A stretch of 64,000 nucleotides of DNA from Neoactinobaculum massilliense (GTDB lineage: Bacteria > Actinomycetota > Actinomycetes > Actinomycetales > Actinomycetaceae), in NCBI RefSeq assembly GCF_900604955.1, contig NZ_UWPE01000001.1:682001-746000 (forward strand), written 5' to 3'. The notes under the pieces are model-generated. The model was not told where the DNA came from. It saw nothing but the letters and a program-made list of their open reading frames with translations, and did no database searches. Position numbers and translations under genes: made by a program. Shown in pieces: positions 38,589-47,191 of the stretch. How positions within the stretch are numbered: the stretch's first letter is position 1; the number at the start of each line of letters is the position of its first letter.

Positions 38589-39998
38589 ATGAGCGAGTCT
38601 CAACCCGCATCCACGCCCGTCACGCCGGGTCAGCCAGAAGAAGCCACGCAGGTGCCCGCCGCCCAGGCGAGTGTCCAGCCCGGTGAGAACGCGGCAGCGA
38701 TGGCAACTGAGGCGCCCGGCGCGCCGGCTCCCACCACGCCGGTGGTATTCACGCCGGAGGAAGCGGCAGCCGCGGCTTTCGGCCGTGTGGCAGACGATGG
38801 CTCCGTGTATGTCCGCGAAGCGGAGGGCGAACGCAAGGTGGGCGAATTCGCCGCTAGCGGCTCCACTCAGGATGCGCTCCTTATCTTTGTGCGCCGCTAT
38901 ACGGAACTCGCCACTCAGGTGGCCCTCCTCGAGCAGCGCGTGGAAACTATCGCACCGGAAGAGGCAGGTAAATCCCTCAAGAGCCTCCGCAAGGACCTTG
39001 AGGCGCCGGATGCGGTGGGTGATCTCGCGGCTCTACGTAACCGCCTAGAAACGCTCTCCACCCGGATTGAACAGCGCCGCGCCGAAGTAGCCGAGGAGCG
39101 CAAGGCGGCCAAGGCCGCCGCCCTGGCCGCCCGCATGGCCGTGGTGGAGCGGGCAGAAGCACTCGCCGCCCAGGATCCGGCCCAGACTCACTGGAAGAAC
39201 ACGCGCGCTGAGCTTTCCTCCCTGTTTGAGGAGTGGCAGCGGCAGCAGAAGTCCGGCGTACGCATCGACCGCCCCACCGAGCAGAAGCTATGGAAGCGTT
39301 TCTCCCAGGCGCGCAGCGCATTCGACCGCAACCGGCGCAAGCACTTCGCCCAGTTGGATACGGAGCGTCAGGCAGTCGTGGCTCGCAAGGAGGCACTCAT
39401 CAAGGAAGCCGAAGCACTGGCTACCTCCACGGATTGGGGTACCACCTCGGCTCAGTATCGTGAACTCATGGATGAGTGGCGCCACGCCGGCCGCGCACGC
39501 CACCGTGAAGATGATGCGCTCTGGGATCGGTTCCGTGCGGCCCAGCAGCCGTTCTTCGATGCCCGAGCTGCGCATTTCGCTCAGCAGGATGAAGCCCGCG
39601 GGGATAACCTCTCCCGTAAGCTTGCGCTCCTCAAGGACGCGGAGAAGGTGCTGGAGATTTCCGATCCGGAGCAGGCCCGCAATGCTCTCCGCAAGGTGGA
39701 GGATAAGTGGGATGAAATCGGTGAGGTGCCGCGCAAGGATGAGGCACGCACCGAGGGGCGCATGCGTGAAATTGAGGATCAGATTCGACGCGCCGAGGCC
39801 GAGCAGTGGCGCCGTACCGATCCGGAAAAGCAGGCGCGTTCCAACGGTATGGCGGCCCAACTCGAGGCGCTCATCGAGGAACTTGACGGCGAAATCGCGG
39901 CCGCCAAGGCCAAGGGCGATGACAAGCAGGTAGCGGAACTTGAAGAATCTCGCCGGGCACGCGTGGCCTGGCTGGAGCAGGTGAATTCCGCGCTCTAG
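38589..39998 (+). CDS. DUF349 repeat protein
   Basis: The 469 aa protein contains several DUF349 units with the family pattern of tryptophan and arginine (TKRLWKRFSQARSAFDRNRRKHF-like, ELMDEWRHAGRARHREDDALWDRFRAAQQPFFDAR, KVEDKWDEIGEVPRKDEARTEGRMREIEDQI). The N-terminal 60 residues are Pro/Ala/Thr-rich and disordered. The rest is helical and probably an extended bundle. DUF349 proteins are common in actinobacteria next to rel and the glyoxalase-like gene. A suggested role in RNA or stress biology is not established. A ribosome binding site GAGGAG stands 6 nt before the ATG, and a strong terminator follows. Confidence 0.88.
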   Translation: MSESQPASTPVTPGQPEEATQVPAAQASVQPGENAAAMATEAPGAPAPTTPVVFTPEEAAAAAFGRVADDGSVYVREAEGERKVGEFAASGSTQDALLIFVRRYTELATQVALLEQRVETIAPEEAGKSLKSLRKDLEAPDAVGDLAALRNRLETLSTRIEQRRAEVAEERKAAKAAALAARMAVVERAEALAAQDPAQTHWKNTRAELSSLFEEWQRQQKSGVRIDRPTEQKLWKRFSQARSAFDRNRRKHFAQLDTERQAVVARKEALIKEAEALATSTDWGTTSAQYRELMDEWRHAGRARHREDDALWDRFRAAQQPFFDARAAHFAQQDEARGDNLSRKLALLKDAEKVLEISDPEQARNALRKVEDKWDEIGEVPRKDEARTEGRMREIEDQIRRAEAEQWRRTDPEKQARSNGMAAQLEALIEELDGEIAAAKAKGDDKQVAELEESRRARVAWLEQVNSAL

Positions 39999-40012
39999 TT
40001 TCTGTGGACACG

Positions 40013-40050
40013 CGGGGCCGCGCCTGTGGATGGGCGCGGCCCCGTTTTTT
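40013..40050 (+). terminator. Terminator of the DUF349 gene
   Basis: A perfect 12 bp GC-rich stem (40013-40024 with 40033-40044) and an 8 nt loop are followed by six T. It stands 14 bp after the stop codon. Confidence 0.95.
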
Positions 40051-40059
40051 GCGTGCGGC

Positions 40060-40065
40060 AAGAAT
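40060..40065 (+). promoter_or_regulatory. Possible -10 element of the 177 aa gene
   Basis: AAGAAT lies 6 nt before ATG 40072, directly after the DUF349 terminator. The same CAAGAAT-N6-ATG arrangement precedes hisS. Confidence 0.35.
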
Positions 40066-40071
40066 CGGTAC

Positions 40072-40605
40072 ATGAGCACATGGCGTACCGCATCGTTTCC
40101 GTCCGCCGCTGAGGCCACCCTGATTCGGGAGGGCCTCCTCATCCCGTATACGGCAGACCACGCCGCCCCGGCTGATTTGGCGGCAACACCGCCACTTCGT
40201 GGCGCTCTGATTAGCCCGCTATTGCCCGCCGGCGCCACCGCCGTCGGACTCACCGCATGCTGGATCCATACCGGTTGGTGGCCGAGCTCTCGCTTCCCCG
40301 CACTCACAGCAGGGCACCCCTACCGCTCGGACCCCTGCATTCGAACGCGGACCGTCATTCCGCAGGAGCACATCACCCATATTGGCGGCTGCCCCGTGAC
40401 CCTGCCGGCACGCACCGCGGCGGATCTCCTTCTCCTCGAGCCCACGGATATAGCGCTCAGTGGCCTCTTTATGCTCGCCGAACCGCCGGACCGTCCCGCC
40501 TTTTTCTCCGACCTGACCCGAATACTGGCCAGCATGCACCGGCGCCCTCGCCTTCCCCGTGCCCGGGCCATTGTTCAGGCACTGAGTGACGCCGCCCGCG
40601 ATTAA
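40072..40605 (+). CDS. Unrecognised protein, weakly like AbiEi-type/actinobacterial DUF559 N-terminal regions
   Basis: The 177 aa protein is not recognised with confidence. The pattern LIREGLLIPYT, then a hydrophobic VGLTACWIHTGWWP, then CPVTLPARTAADLLLL and a helical C-terminus recalls the middle part of actinobacterial AbiEi-like or DUF559 proteins (the T-P-A-R-T-x-x-D-L motif). No winged-helix start or nuclease domain is visible. It has two Cys and no transmembrane helix. The start at 40072 is preferred over 40030, which lies inside the upstream terminator. It stands alone between a terminator and the convergent rel gene. Confidence 0.55.
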   Translation: MSTWRTASFPSAAEATLIREGLLIPYTADHAAPADLAATPPLRGALISPLLPAGATAVGLTACWIHTGWWPSSRFPALTAGHPYRSDPCIRTRTVIPQEHITHIGGCPVTLPARTAADLLLLEPTDIALSGLFMLAEPPDRPAFFSDLTRILASMHRRPRLPRARAIVQALSDAARD

Positions 40606-40651
40606 GCGGAAGTCCCACCCACAGGAAGCTTCCCTACCGCCGGCGCATCGT

Positions 40652-42913
40652 CTAGTGATGCGGAGACTTCTGCGAATTATTCACCCGATACACCGCGTAC
40701 ACCCCATCCACCTTCCGAATGTCCGTCATCACCCGGCCCAGATGACGCGGATCTGCCACCCGCAGCGTGAACACCTCGTGGGCCTGCCGTTCCTTGGAAG
40801 AAACCAGGTTGCCACCCACCAGTTCAATGCCGTCATCCGAAATGACGCGGGATACATCCGCCAGCAGGCCCTTACGATCCAGCGCGTCCACCTGGATTTG
40901 CACGGTAAATATGGCGCTGGTCTCTTCACTCCACGCCACCGGAATGAAGCGGTCCGGGTTGCGGCGCAACTGGGTGACATTCGGACAATCCCGCCGGTGC
41001 ACAGACAGCCCATGACCGCGCGTCACGAACCCAACAATTTCATCCGGAGGCACCGGCATGCAGCACTTGGCCAGCTTGATCTGCATTTCCCCGGAACCCA
41101 TGGACTCAACAACAACGGCTTCGTCCCCATTGCCGCCCACCTTCGGAGCGATCCGCGTGGGGGTAATGCCCTCCGTCAGATCATCCTCAACGGCGGCCTC
41201 CCCACCCTGGTTCTGGATGAGCCGGCGTACCACCGTATCCGCTGATACACCGCCCTCACCAATACCCAGGTAGAGATCATTAACGTCCTTGCGGCCAAAC
41301 TCCCGGGCCACATCGCCCAGTGTCTCGTGGCTCATGAGCCGCTGGACCGGCTGATTCTTTCGCCGGATTTCGCGGGCAAGCTTCTCCTTGCCCGCCTCTA
41401 GCGCCTCATCCCGCCGCGACTTGCGGAACCATTGCTTAATCTTGGCGCGGGCGCGAGGGGATACGACGAAGTCCAGCCAGTCCCGCGACGGCCCGGCATC
41501 CAGTGCCTTGGACGTGATGATCTCTACGGTGTCACCACTCTCCAGTTTGTGGTCCAGCGTGACAAGGCGATCATTCACCTTCGCCCCGATCGTGTGATGG
41601 CCCACCTCGGTATGCACGGAGTATGCGAAGTCCACCGGAGTGGACCCGAGAGGCAGTTCCAGTACTTCACCACGCGGCGTGAACACGTAGACCTGCTGCC
41701 CGGAAATCTCATAGGAAAGAGACTCCAGAAACTCTGTGGGATCCGCCGTTTCGCGCTGCCAATCCACCAGCTGCCGCAACCAGTTCAGTTGATTTTCCAT
41801 GCTCTGGTCGGTCTTGGCCGCGTTCTCAAAGTGCGTAGCATTCGGGTTCTGCTTGTAGCGCCAGTGCGCCGCAATGCCATATTCCGCCCGCTTATGCATC
41901 TCATAGGTGCGAATCTGAATCTCGAGAGAGCGGTTTTCCGGCCCAATCACCGTGGTGTGAATGGACTGGTACAGGTTGAACTTCGGGGAGGCGATGTAAT
42001 CCTTGATGCGCCCCTGGATTGGCGTATAAAGCGTATTTGCAACACCCAGAGCCGCATAGCAATCCGGGATGGTCTCTACCAGAACACGCAGACCCACCAG
42101 ATCATAGATGTCGTTGAAATCCTTCCCACGCAAGATCATCTTCTGGTAGATGGAGTAGTAGTGCTTGGGCCGCCCGTTGATGGTGCACTTGATATGGGAA
42201 TCTTTCAGTGCCCCGGCCAGTTCGCTCTTCACCTTCTTGATGTAGCTCACACGCTCCGGGGTACGTTCGGTCACCAGCCGATCAATTTCCGCGTAAATCT
42301 CCGGATAGAGCGCATTAAAGGAGCGATCCTCCAGCTCGGACTTCACCGTGCTCATTCCCAGCCGGTGAGCAAGCGGCGCATATATTTCAAGTGTTTCTTT
42401 GGCTTTCCGCTCCGCCTTCTCCTTGGAGACAAACTTCCACGTGCGCGCATTGTGAAGCCGATCCGCAAGTTTAATGATGAGCACGCGGATGTCCTTAGAC
42501 ATGGCGATCACCATCTTGCGCACGGTTTCCGCCTGGGCGGCTTGCCCGTAGGTCATCTTGTCCAGTTTGGTGACACCATCCACCAGCAGCGCTACCGTGC
42601 CACCGAATTCCCGCTCCACATCATCGAACGTGTAGCTGGTGTCCTCGACGGTGTCATGGAGTAGCCCACCCACGATGGTGTCCTCATCCATGCCCAATTC
42701 GGCCAGGATGGTGGCAACGGCAATGGGATGCGTGATGTACGGTTCGCCGGATTCTCGCTCCTGGCCCTTATGGCACGCGGCCGCCACCTCGTAGGCGTGG
42801 AGAATCCGGGCCCGATCTACATTGCGGTCCTGAAGTAGCGTGGCGAGGCCGCGCAGCATCTCCGGCACGCCCGTCCACTGTTTGGTCGATGCGACCACCG
42901 AATCGTCAGCCAT
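40652..42913 (-). CDS. rel: Bifunctional (p)ppGpp synthetase/hydrolase Rel
   Basis: Rel makes and breaks (p)ppGpp in the stringent response. The 753 aa protein has the HD hydrolase domain (EPYITHPIAVATILAELG, GLLHDTVEDT, about 57-90), the synthetase domain (about 240-370, DLVGLRVLV, YQSIHTTV), the TGS domain (VFTPRGEVLELPLGSTPVDFAYSVHTEVGH, about 410-440), a conserved zinc/helical region (LAKCCMPVPPDEIVGFVTRGHGLSVHRRDC) and a C-terminal ACT domain. All regions needed for both activities are present. AAGGAG lies before ATG 42913. It is downstream of apt, as in many actinobacteria. Confidence 0.97.
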   Translation of the reverse strand: MADDSVVASTKQWTGVPEMLRGLATLLQDRNVDRARILHAYEVAAACHKGQERESGEPYITHPIAVATILAELGMDEDTIVGGLLHDTVEDTSYTFDDVEREFGGTVALLVDGVTKLDKMTYGQAAQAETVRKMVIAMSKDIRVLIIKLADRLHNARTWKFVSKEKAERKAKETLEIYAPLAHRLGMSTVKSELEDRSFNALYPEIYAEIDRLVTERTPERVSYIKKVKSELAGALKDSHIKCTINGRPKHYYSIYQKMILRGKDFNDIYDLVGLRVLVETIPDCYAALGVANTLYTPIQGRIKDYIASPKFNLYQSIHTTVIGPENRSLEIQIRTYEMHKRAEYGIAAHWRYKQNPNATHFENAAKTDQSMENQLNWLRQLVDWQRETADPTEFLESLSYEISGQQVYVFTPRGEVLELPLGSTPVDFAYSVHTEVGHHTIGAKVNDRLVTLDHKLESGDTVEIITSKALDAGPSRDWLDFVVSPRARAKIKQWFRKSRRDEALEAGKEKLAREIRRKNQPVQRLMSHETLGDVAREFGRKDVNDLYLGIGEGGVSADTVVRRLIQNQGGEAAVEDDLTEGITPTRIAPKVGGNGDEAVVVESMGSGEMQIKLAKCCMPVPPDEIVGFVTRGHGLSVHRRDCPNVTQLRRNPDRFIPVAWSEETSAIFTVQIQVDALDRKGLLADVSRVISDDGIELVGGNLVSSKERQAHEVFTLRVADPRHLGRVMTDIRKVDGVYAVYRVNNSQKSPHH

Positions 42914-42992
42914 GGCTCTCCTTTGTAATGTGCCTATCCTAGTTGCCTCGCGCCCGCGCTCATATCACGTCCGTCATCCGAAAGCCCATACG

Positions 42993-43019
42993 AAAGGGGA
43001 GACGCCTCAGCGCCTCCCC
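42993..43019 (-). terminator. Terminator of the yajC-secD-secF-apt transcript
   Basis: A 10 bp stem with one mismatch (42996-43005 with 43010-43019) and a CTCA-type loop is followed by TTT on the minus strand. It lies between the apt stop codon and rel. The short T-run makes it weaker than the rRNA terminator. Confidence 0.65.
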
Positions 43020-43038
43020 CATCGCACCCGCGCGCCTA

Positions 43039-43578
43039 CTAGTAGGAGAGCACCGAGCGTACGTCGTAATTCGAGAGCCGTCCCCGCGCCCCCAGCGCGG
43101 CCAACTCAATAAGGACACACAGGCCGGCAACCACGCCACCGCTCCGCTCAATGAGCTGGAACGCAGCGTTGGCTGTACCGCCCGTGGCCAGGACATCGTC
43201 GAGCACCAGAACGCGCTGACCATCCTTCACCGTGAAGGGCTGTACCTCCATGCGCGCCGAACCGTACTCGAGGTCGTAATCCACGCCCTCGACGGGTCCG
43301 GGCAGCCGTCCTGCCTTACGCACGGTCACCATGCCCACGCCCATCGCGTAGGCCAGCGGTGCGGAAAGAATGAAGCCGCGGGATTCGAGACCCGCCACCG
43401 CATCAATCTTGCCGTCGTACATGGTCCCGATCGCATCGATCAGCTGATGGAATGCCTTCCCATCCGCGATAAGCGGCGTGATATCCCGAAACAGCACACC
43501 CGGGGCGGGAAAATCCGGAAGATCGCGCACTTTGGAGGCGATCATATCCACTAGTTCCGGAGAGAATCCTTCGCTCAC
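43039..43578 (-). CDS. apt: Adenine phosphoribosyltransferase
   Basis: APRT salvages adenine to AMP with PRPP. The 179 aa protein has the PRPP motif VLVLDDVLATGGTANA (about 122-137), AGLESRGFILSAPLAYAMGVGMVTVRKAGRLPG with the family's flexible loop, and the hood FPAPGVLFRDITPLI near the N-terminus. It overlaps secF by 4 bp. The secD-secF-apt-rel order is conserved in actinobacteria. Confidence 0.95.
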   Translation of the reverse strand: MSEGFSPELVDMIASKVRDLPDFPAPGVLFRDITPLIADGKAFHQLIDAIGTMYDGKIDAVAGLESRGFILSAPLAYAMGVGMVTVRKAGRLPGPVEGVDYDLEYGSARMEVQPFTVKDGQRVLVLDDVLATGGTANAAFQLIERSGGVVAGLCVLIELAALGARGRLSNYDVRSVLSY

Positions 43579-44684
43579 TTCTTCTTTCTCCTATTCTTCC
43601 GGTGTGGCTGAGAGGACGCACCCAGGTGCTCACCCGGGGTCCGAATACCCACCAGTACATTTTCTTCCTCGGCCGGCTCCTCCCCCGCCTCTACCCGGCG
43701 CTTACGCTCCAGGCGGGCGGCCTCCACCTCTGCCGTATGCTTCTTCATGGCCGGATCCTGATTTGTCAGGGTCACAGCCAGCGGCGAAGCGAGGAAAATA
43801 GAGGATAGTGCGGAGAGAATCAGGCCCATAAACAGCACCGTTGCGAGATCCCGCAGCGAGCCTGCGCCAAGAAGCCCCACACCGATAAAGAGAATGCAAG
43901 CCACGGGCAGCAGCGACGTCACCGACGTATTAATAGACCGAATGAGAGTCTGGTTCACGGCCAAGTTTGTGGACTCCGCGAACGTCACATCCTTCTGCGT
44001 GAGGAGGTGCTCCGAATTCTCACGCACCTTATCGAACACCACCACGGTGTCATAGAGCGAGTAGCCCAAAATGGTAAGGAGGCCAATGACCGTGGACGGC
44101 GTGAACTCCAACCCGAATAGGCAGTAAATACCCACCGTCACTATGAGATCGTGGAACAGAGCCAGCACCGCACCCAGCGTGCTTCGCCATGATCGGAAGT
44201 AAAGGCTGAGTCCGATGAACACCAGTACGATAAACCAGATAAAGCCCTGCAGGGCCTTCACGGAGATGTCCTGACCCCACACCGGTCCGATGAACGTGGA
44301 AGTTACCTCCTCCACGCTGGTGCCGTACGCGTCGGCAAGCGCGGAGCGAATCTCCGTTGTTTCGTCGTTACTCAGCTTGGAGCCTCCGGCCACCTGGACA
44401 CGGAGAGCGGACTTGCCCACCTGCGCCACGCGCGCCGAATCCTCGCCCGCATACTGAGAGATGATGTTGACGGCCGGCCGCTGGTTGACGGTGCTCGCAT
44501 TGGACACCGTGAACTGGGAACCGCCGGTGAAATCGATGCCGAGATTAAGCCCCTTAAAGCCCAGCGCCGCCAGCGACACGATCACCGCCACTATGGCGAT
44601 GGTGAACCAGATCTTGCGGTTCTGGACAATGCGGTAGCTCTTCTTACCGGAGTAGAGCGCGTTGCCGAAGGAATACATCGACAT
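43575..44684 (-). CDS. secF: Protein translocase subunit SecF
   Basis: SecF with SecD uses the proton gradient to help SecA-driven export. The 369 aa protein has six transmembrane segments, an N-terminal FKGLNLGIDFTGGSQF motif (the P1 head), and the GYSLYDTVVVFDKVRENSEH segment (about 215-235). A charged C-terminal tail with KKHTAEVEAARLERKRR and a terminal NRRKKK is present. The start overlaps the secD stop by one base. Confidence 0.95.
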   Translation of the reverse strand: MSMYSFGNALYSGKKSYRIVQNRKIWFTIAIVAVIVSLAALGFKGLNLGIDFTGGSQFTVSNASTVNQRPAVNIISQYAGEDSARVAQVGKSALRVQVAGGSKLSNDETTEIRSALADAYGTSVEEVTSTFIGPVWGQDISVKALQGFIWFIVLVFIGLSLYFRSWRSTLGAVLALFHDLIVTVGIYCLFGLEFTPSTVIGLLTILGYSLYDTVVVFDKVRENSEHLLTQKDVTFAESTNLAVNQTLIRSINTSVTSLLPVACILFIGVGLLGAGSLRDLATVLFMGLILSALSSIFLASPLAVTLTNQDPAMKKHTAEVEAARLERKRRVEAGEEPAEEENVLVGIRTPGEHLGASSQPHRKNRRKKK

Positions 44685-46606
44685 TACTTGGCCTCCTCTT
44701 CCGCCGTAGGGCTCTCCGCCGGCGTATCCGTCTCCGCGGTCTCGACGACGACGCCGTTGGCCGCCCGGCGCTGCGCCGCGCGACGTTCAGCCAGTGTCAC
44801 GCCGGCCTGCGCGGCCCGAGTGGTGCCGCGGCCCGTATAGCGAGGCGCACGGCCGAGCGCCTCGGCACTCATGCCGGACCACCGGTGTCCCTCTCCGAAG
44901 AACCTGGTGCGCACCAGACGCATCATCATCGGATAGGTGAACATGATGACCACCACCAGATCCAGGATGGTGGTAATACCCAGGGTGAACGCGAACCCTC
45001 GTACCGACCCGACGGCCGCCAGATACAGCACAATGGCCGCCACCAGGTTCACACCGTCCGACACAAAGATGGTCCGCTTGGCACGATGCCACCCGCGCGA
45101 CACCGAGGAACGCAGCGAATGACCGTCACGGATTTCATCACGAATACGCTCGAAGAACACGATGAAGGAATCCGCCGAAATACCGATAGATATCACGAGG
45201 CCCACTACGCCGGCCAGCGAGAGCCGGTAGCCCATAGTCCACGAAAGCAAGCACACGATGAGATAGGACAGGCCCGTGGCCAGCACCACGGATCCGATCG
45301 CCACCACACCGAGCGCGTGGTACTGCCAGATAAGGTACATGACGATAAGTAGAAGCCCAACTAGACCGGCAATGAGGCCGGCGGAGAGGGATTCTGTACC
45401 AAGCGTTGCCGAAATCTGCTGTTCGGACTGCACCTCAAACTGAAGGGGCAGCGAACCGAACTGAAGCTGATTGGCGAGGGTCTTAGCGGACTGTGCATTG
45501 ATGCCACCACCGGAGATGGAAGCCTGCCCACCGTTAATCTGCTGGTTCGGCACCGGATTGGAGATCACATGCCCGTCCAGCACGATCGCGAATTCATTCT
45601 GCGGAGACTGCAGGCTCACCAGCCGGCCGGTGATATCCGCAAACTCTTTCGCACCCTTGGAATTGAACTGCAGCTGAACAATGTACTTGCCCTCCTGCTG
45701 ATCAAATCCGGGTGATGCCTGCGATATATCCGTACCCTCAATATCGGCTGGACCCAGCACAAACTTGGTGCCACCCTCACCGCACGCCACGAGAGCCTTC
45801 TTCGGATCATCCGTGGCGGCCGACTGCGGGTTATCGCCCGTGCAGTCCATCGTGAGAACGTCATAAAGCACCTGTTCGGAGCTTGCCCACGTCGCATCCG
45901 AGCTGTTCTTCGGCGTACCGCTCACGGTATCTGAAATCTTTCCGTCACCGTTAGCGTCCGCAAGCTCCAGGGCCTTGGCTTTCAGTTCCTTGCCCGTATA
46001 CGGCGTTTGGCTGGCCGAGGACGATGCACTGGGACTTGCGCTGGCCGAAGCTTCGGTGCTGGCGTTACTCGTCGCCGACGCCGAGGCACTGGCCGTACCG
46101 CTAGCCGATGCGGTCTCGCTGCTCCCGGCGGTCGCCGAGGTGTCCGGCGTCGTCGACTTTCCCGTAGCCTGCTCATACATTGCGGGCGTTAACGGAGTGG
46201 CCGTGGCCATCTCCAGCACCGGACGCATGCGGAGGACAGCAGAGGTGCGTACCAGATTGAGCGTCTCCTCTGACGGGTGCCCCGGAAGGGCGACAACGAT
46301 ATTTGAGCCGCCCTGGGATGAAATTTCCGCCTCGGCCACACCGGACGCATCCACGCGCTGGCGAATAATCGCAATCGCCTGGTTAATATCATCCTGGGTG
46401 ACCTGTGAACCGTTCGTGGTTTTCGGCGTGAGAATCAATTCCGTGCCGCCCTCAAGGTCCAGGGCAAAATCCGGGGTCCAGCGTGACTTGTGGCCCGTAA
46501 TGGAACCGATAGTGAGTGCCACCGCCAAGGCAATCGCCAAGACGGTAAGCACAACAAGCCGGCGCCACGGTGCACGTGCCGCCGAAGAGTGTTGAGTTTT
46601 TGCCAT
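44684..46606 (-). CDS. secD: Protein translocase subunit SecD, with Ser/Ala-rich insert
   Basis: SecD is the partner of SecF. The 640 aa protein has a first transmembrane helix (about 15-35), then the FALDLEGGTELILTP motif, a periplasmic domain ending in FDQQEGKYIVQLQFNSKGAKEFADITGRLV, and five C-terminal helices with SIGISADSFIVFFERIRDEIRDG. It is longer than usual because residues about 151-202 are an almost pure Ser/Ala/Thr insert. This segment faces the outside of the membrane. A further C-terminal tail of about 50 residues is disordered. The ATG follows 5 bp after the yajC stop. Confidence 0.95.
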   Translation of the reverse strand: MAKTQHSSAARAPWRRLVVLTVLAIALAVALTIGSITGHKSRWTPDFALDLEGGTELILTPKTTNGSQVTQDDINQAIAIIRQRVDASGVAEAEISSQGGSNIVVALPGHPSEETLNLVRTSAVLRMRPVLEMATATPLTPAMYEQATGKSTTPDTSATAGSSETASASGTASASASATSNASTEASASASPSASSSASQTPYTGKELKAKALELADANGDGKISDTVSGTPKNSSDATWASSEQVLYDVLTMDCTGDNPQSAATDDPKKALVACGEGGTKFVLGPADIEGTDISQASPGFDQQEGKYIVQLQFNSKGAKEFADITGRLVSLQSPQNEFAIVLDGHVISNPVPNQQINGGQASISGGGINAQSAKTLANQLQFGSLPLQFEVQSEQQISATLGTESLSAGLIAGLVGLLLIVMYLIWQYHALGVVAIGSVVLATGLSYLIVCLLSWTMGYRLSLAGVVGLVISIGISADSFIVFFERIRDEIRDGHSLRSSVSRGWHRAKRTIFVSDGVNLVAAIVLYLAAVGSVRGFAFTLGITTILDLVVVIMFTYPMMMRLVRTRFFGEGHRWSGMSAEALGRAPRYTGRGTTRAAQAGVTLAERRAAQRRAANGVVVETAETDTPAESPTAEEEAK

Positions 46607-46611
46607 GATTC

Positions 46612-47016
46612 TTACTTTTGCTCCGTGTCCGCAGAATCGTCGGTCCCGTCGCGAGCGGCATCCTGCTCCGAAAGAGTCTCGTCCGTGTTCGTCGCTGCGT
46701 TTGCCGCCTCAGCGGCATCCTCAGCGGCCGCTTCTTCCTCGGTGATGGGGCTCAACGGAATCTCCGCAGCCCCCTGGATAGCAGCGCGCATCCACACCGT
46801 CTCATCGCCCGCGGGGCTTTCGAGCGTTACCGCATCGCCATCCACGGCGACAATCTTCCCGTAGAAACCGGAGCCGGTCACCACGTTGACGCCCACTTTG
46901 ATGGCTTTATCACGCTCATCAATCCGCCGCTTCTGTTCCTTCTTGGCTGAGTTATTCATGAACCAGGCCATCCCGAACATCACTACGACGATGATGAGAA
47001 GAATGATGGGTCCCAC
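46612..47016 (-). CDS. yajC: Preprotein translocase accessory subunit YajC
   Basis: The 134 aa protein has one N-terminal transmembrane helix (VGPIILLIIVVVMFGMAWFM), a basic KKEQKRR stretch, the GVNVVTGSGFYGKIVAVDGDAVTLE domain typical of YajC, and a long acidic tail (EEEAAAEDAAEAANAATNTDETL) that is variable in actinobacteria. I chose GTG 47016 because GGAGAGG lies about 7 nt before it; the TTG at 47043 has no such site. It begins the Sec operon. Confidence 0.9.
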   Translation of the reverse strand: MGPIILLIIVVVMFGMAWFMNNSAKKEQKRRIDERDKAIKVGVNVVTGSGFYGKIVAVDGDAVTLESPAGDETVWMRAAIQGAAEIPLSPITEEEAAAEDAAEAANAATNTDETLSEQDAARDGTDDSADTEQK

Positions 47017-47053
47017 GCGCGATCCTCTCCCGTCAATAGACAATTACCGGTGC

Positions 47054-47059
47054 AGTCTA
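47054..47059 (-). promoter_or_regulatory. -10 element upstream of yajC
   Basis: TAGACT, preceded by G and followed by a GCACCGG segment, lies 38 nt upstream of the GTG start. It resembles the elements before the TPR gene, DUF349 and thrS. No -35 was identified. Confidence 0.4.
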
Positions 47060-47191
47060 CCTGGCCAAGGTTGCCCGCGCAGAACCAATCAGCATGCGAA
47101 CGCACTCACGCCAATTAATGAGCACCCGGTACGCCGGTATCCTCATTTGCCAAGCTATGGGCTCCCCTGGGACATGCACCACCCTGCATGG

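Noticed and set aside
41432-42664. Long antisense open frame of 410 codons within rel
   Set aside because: GC-rich third-position shadow of rel; no family signature or ribosome binding site.
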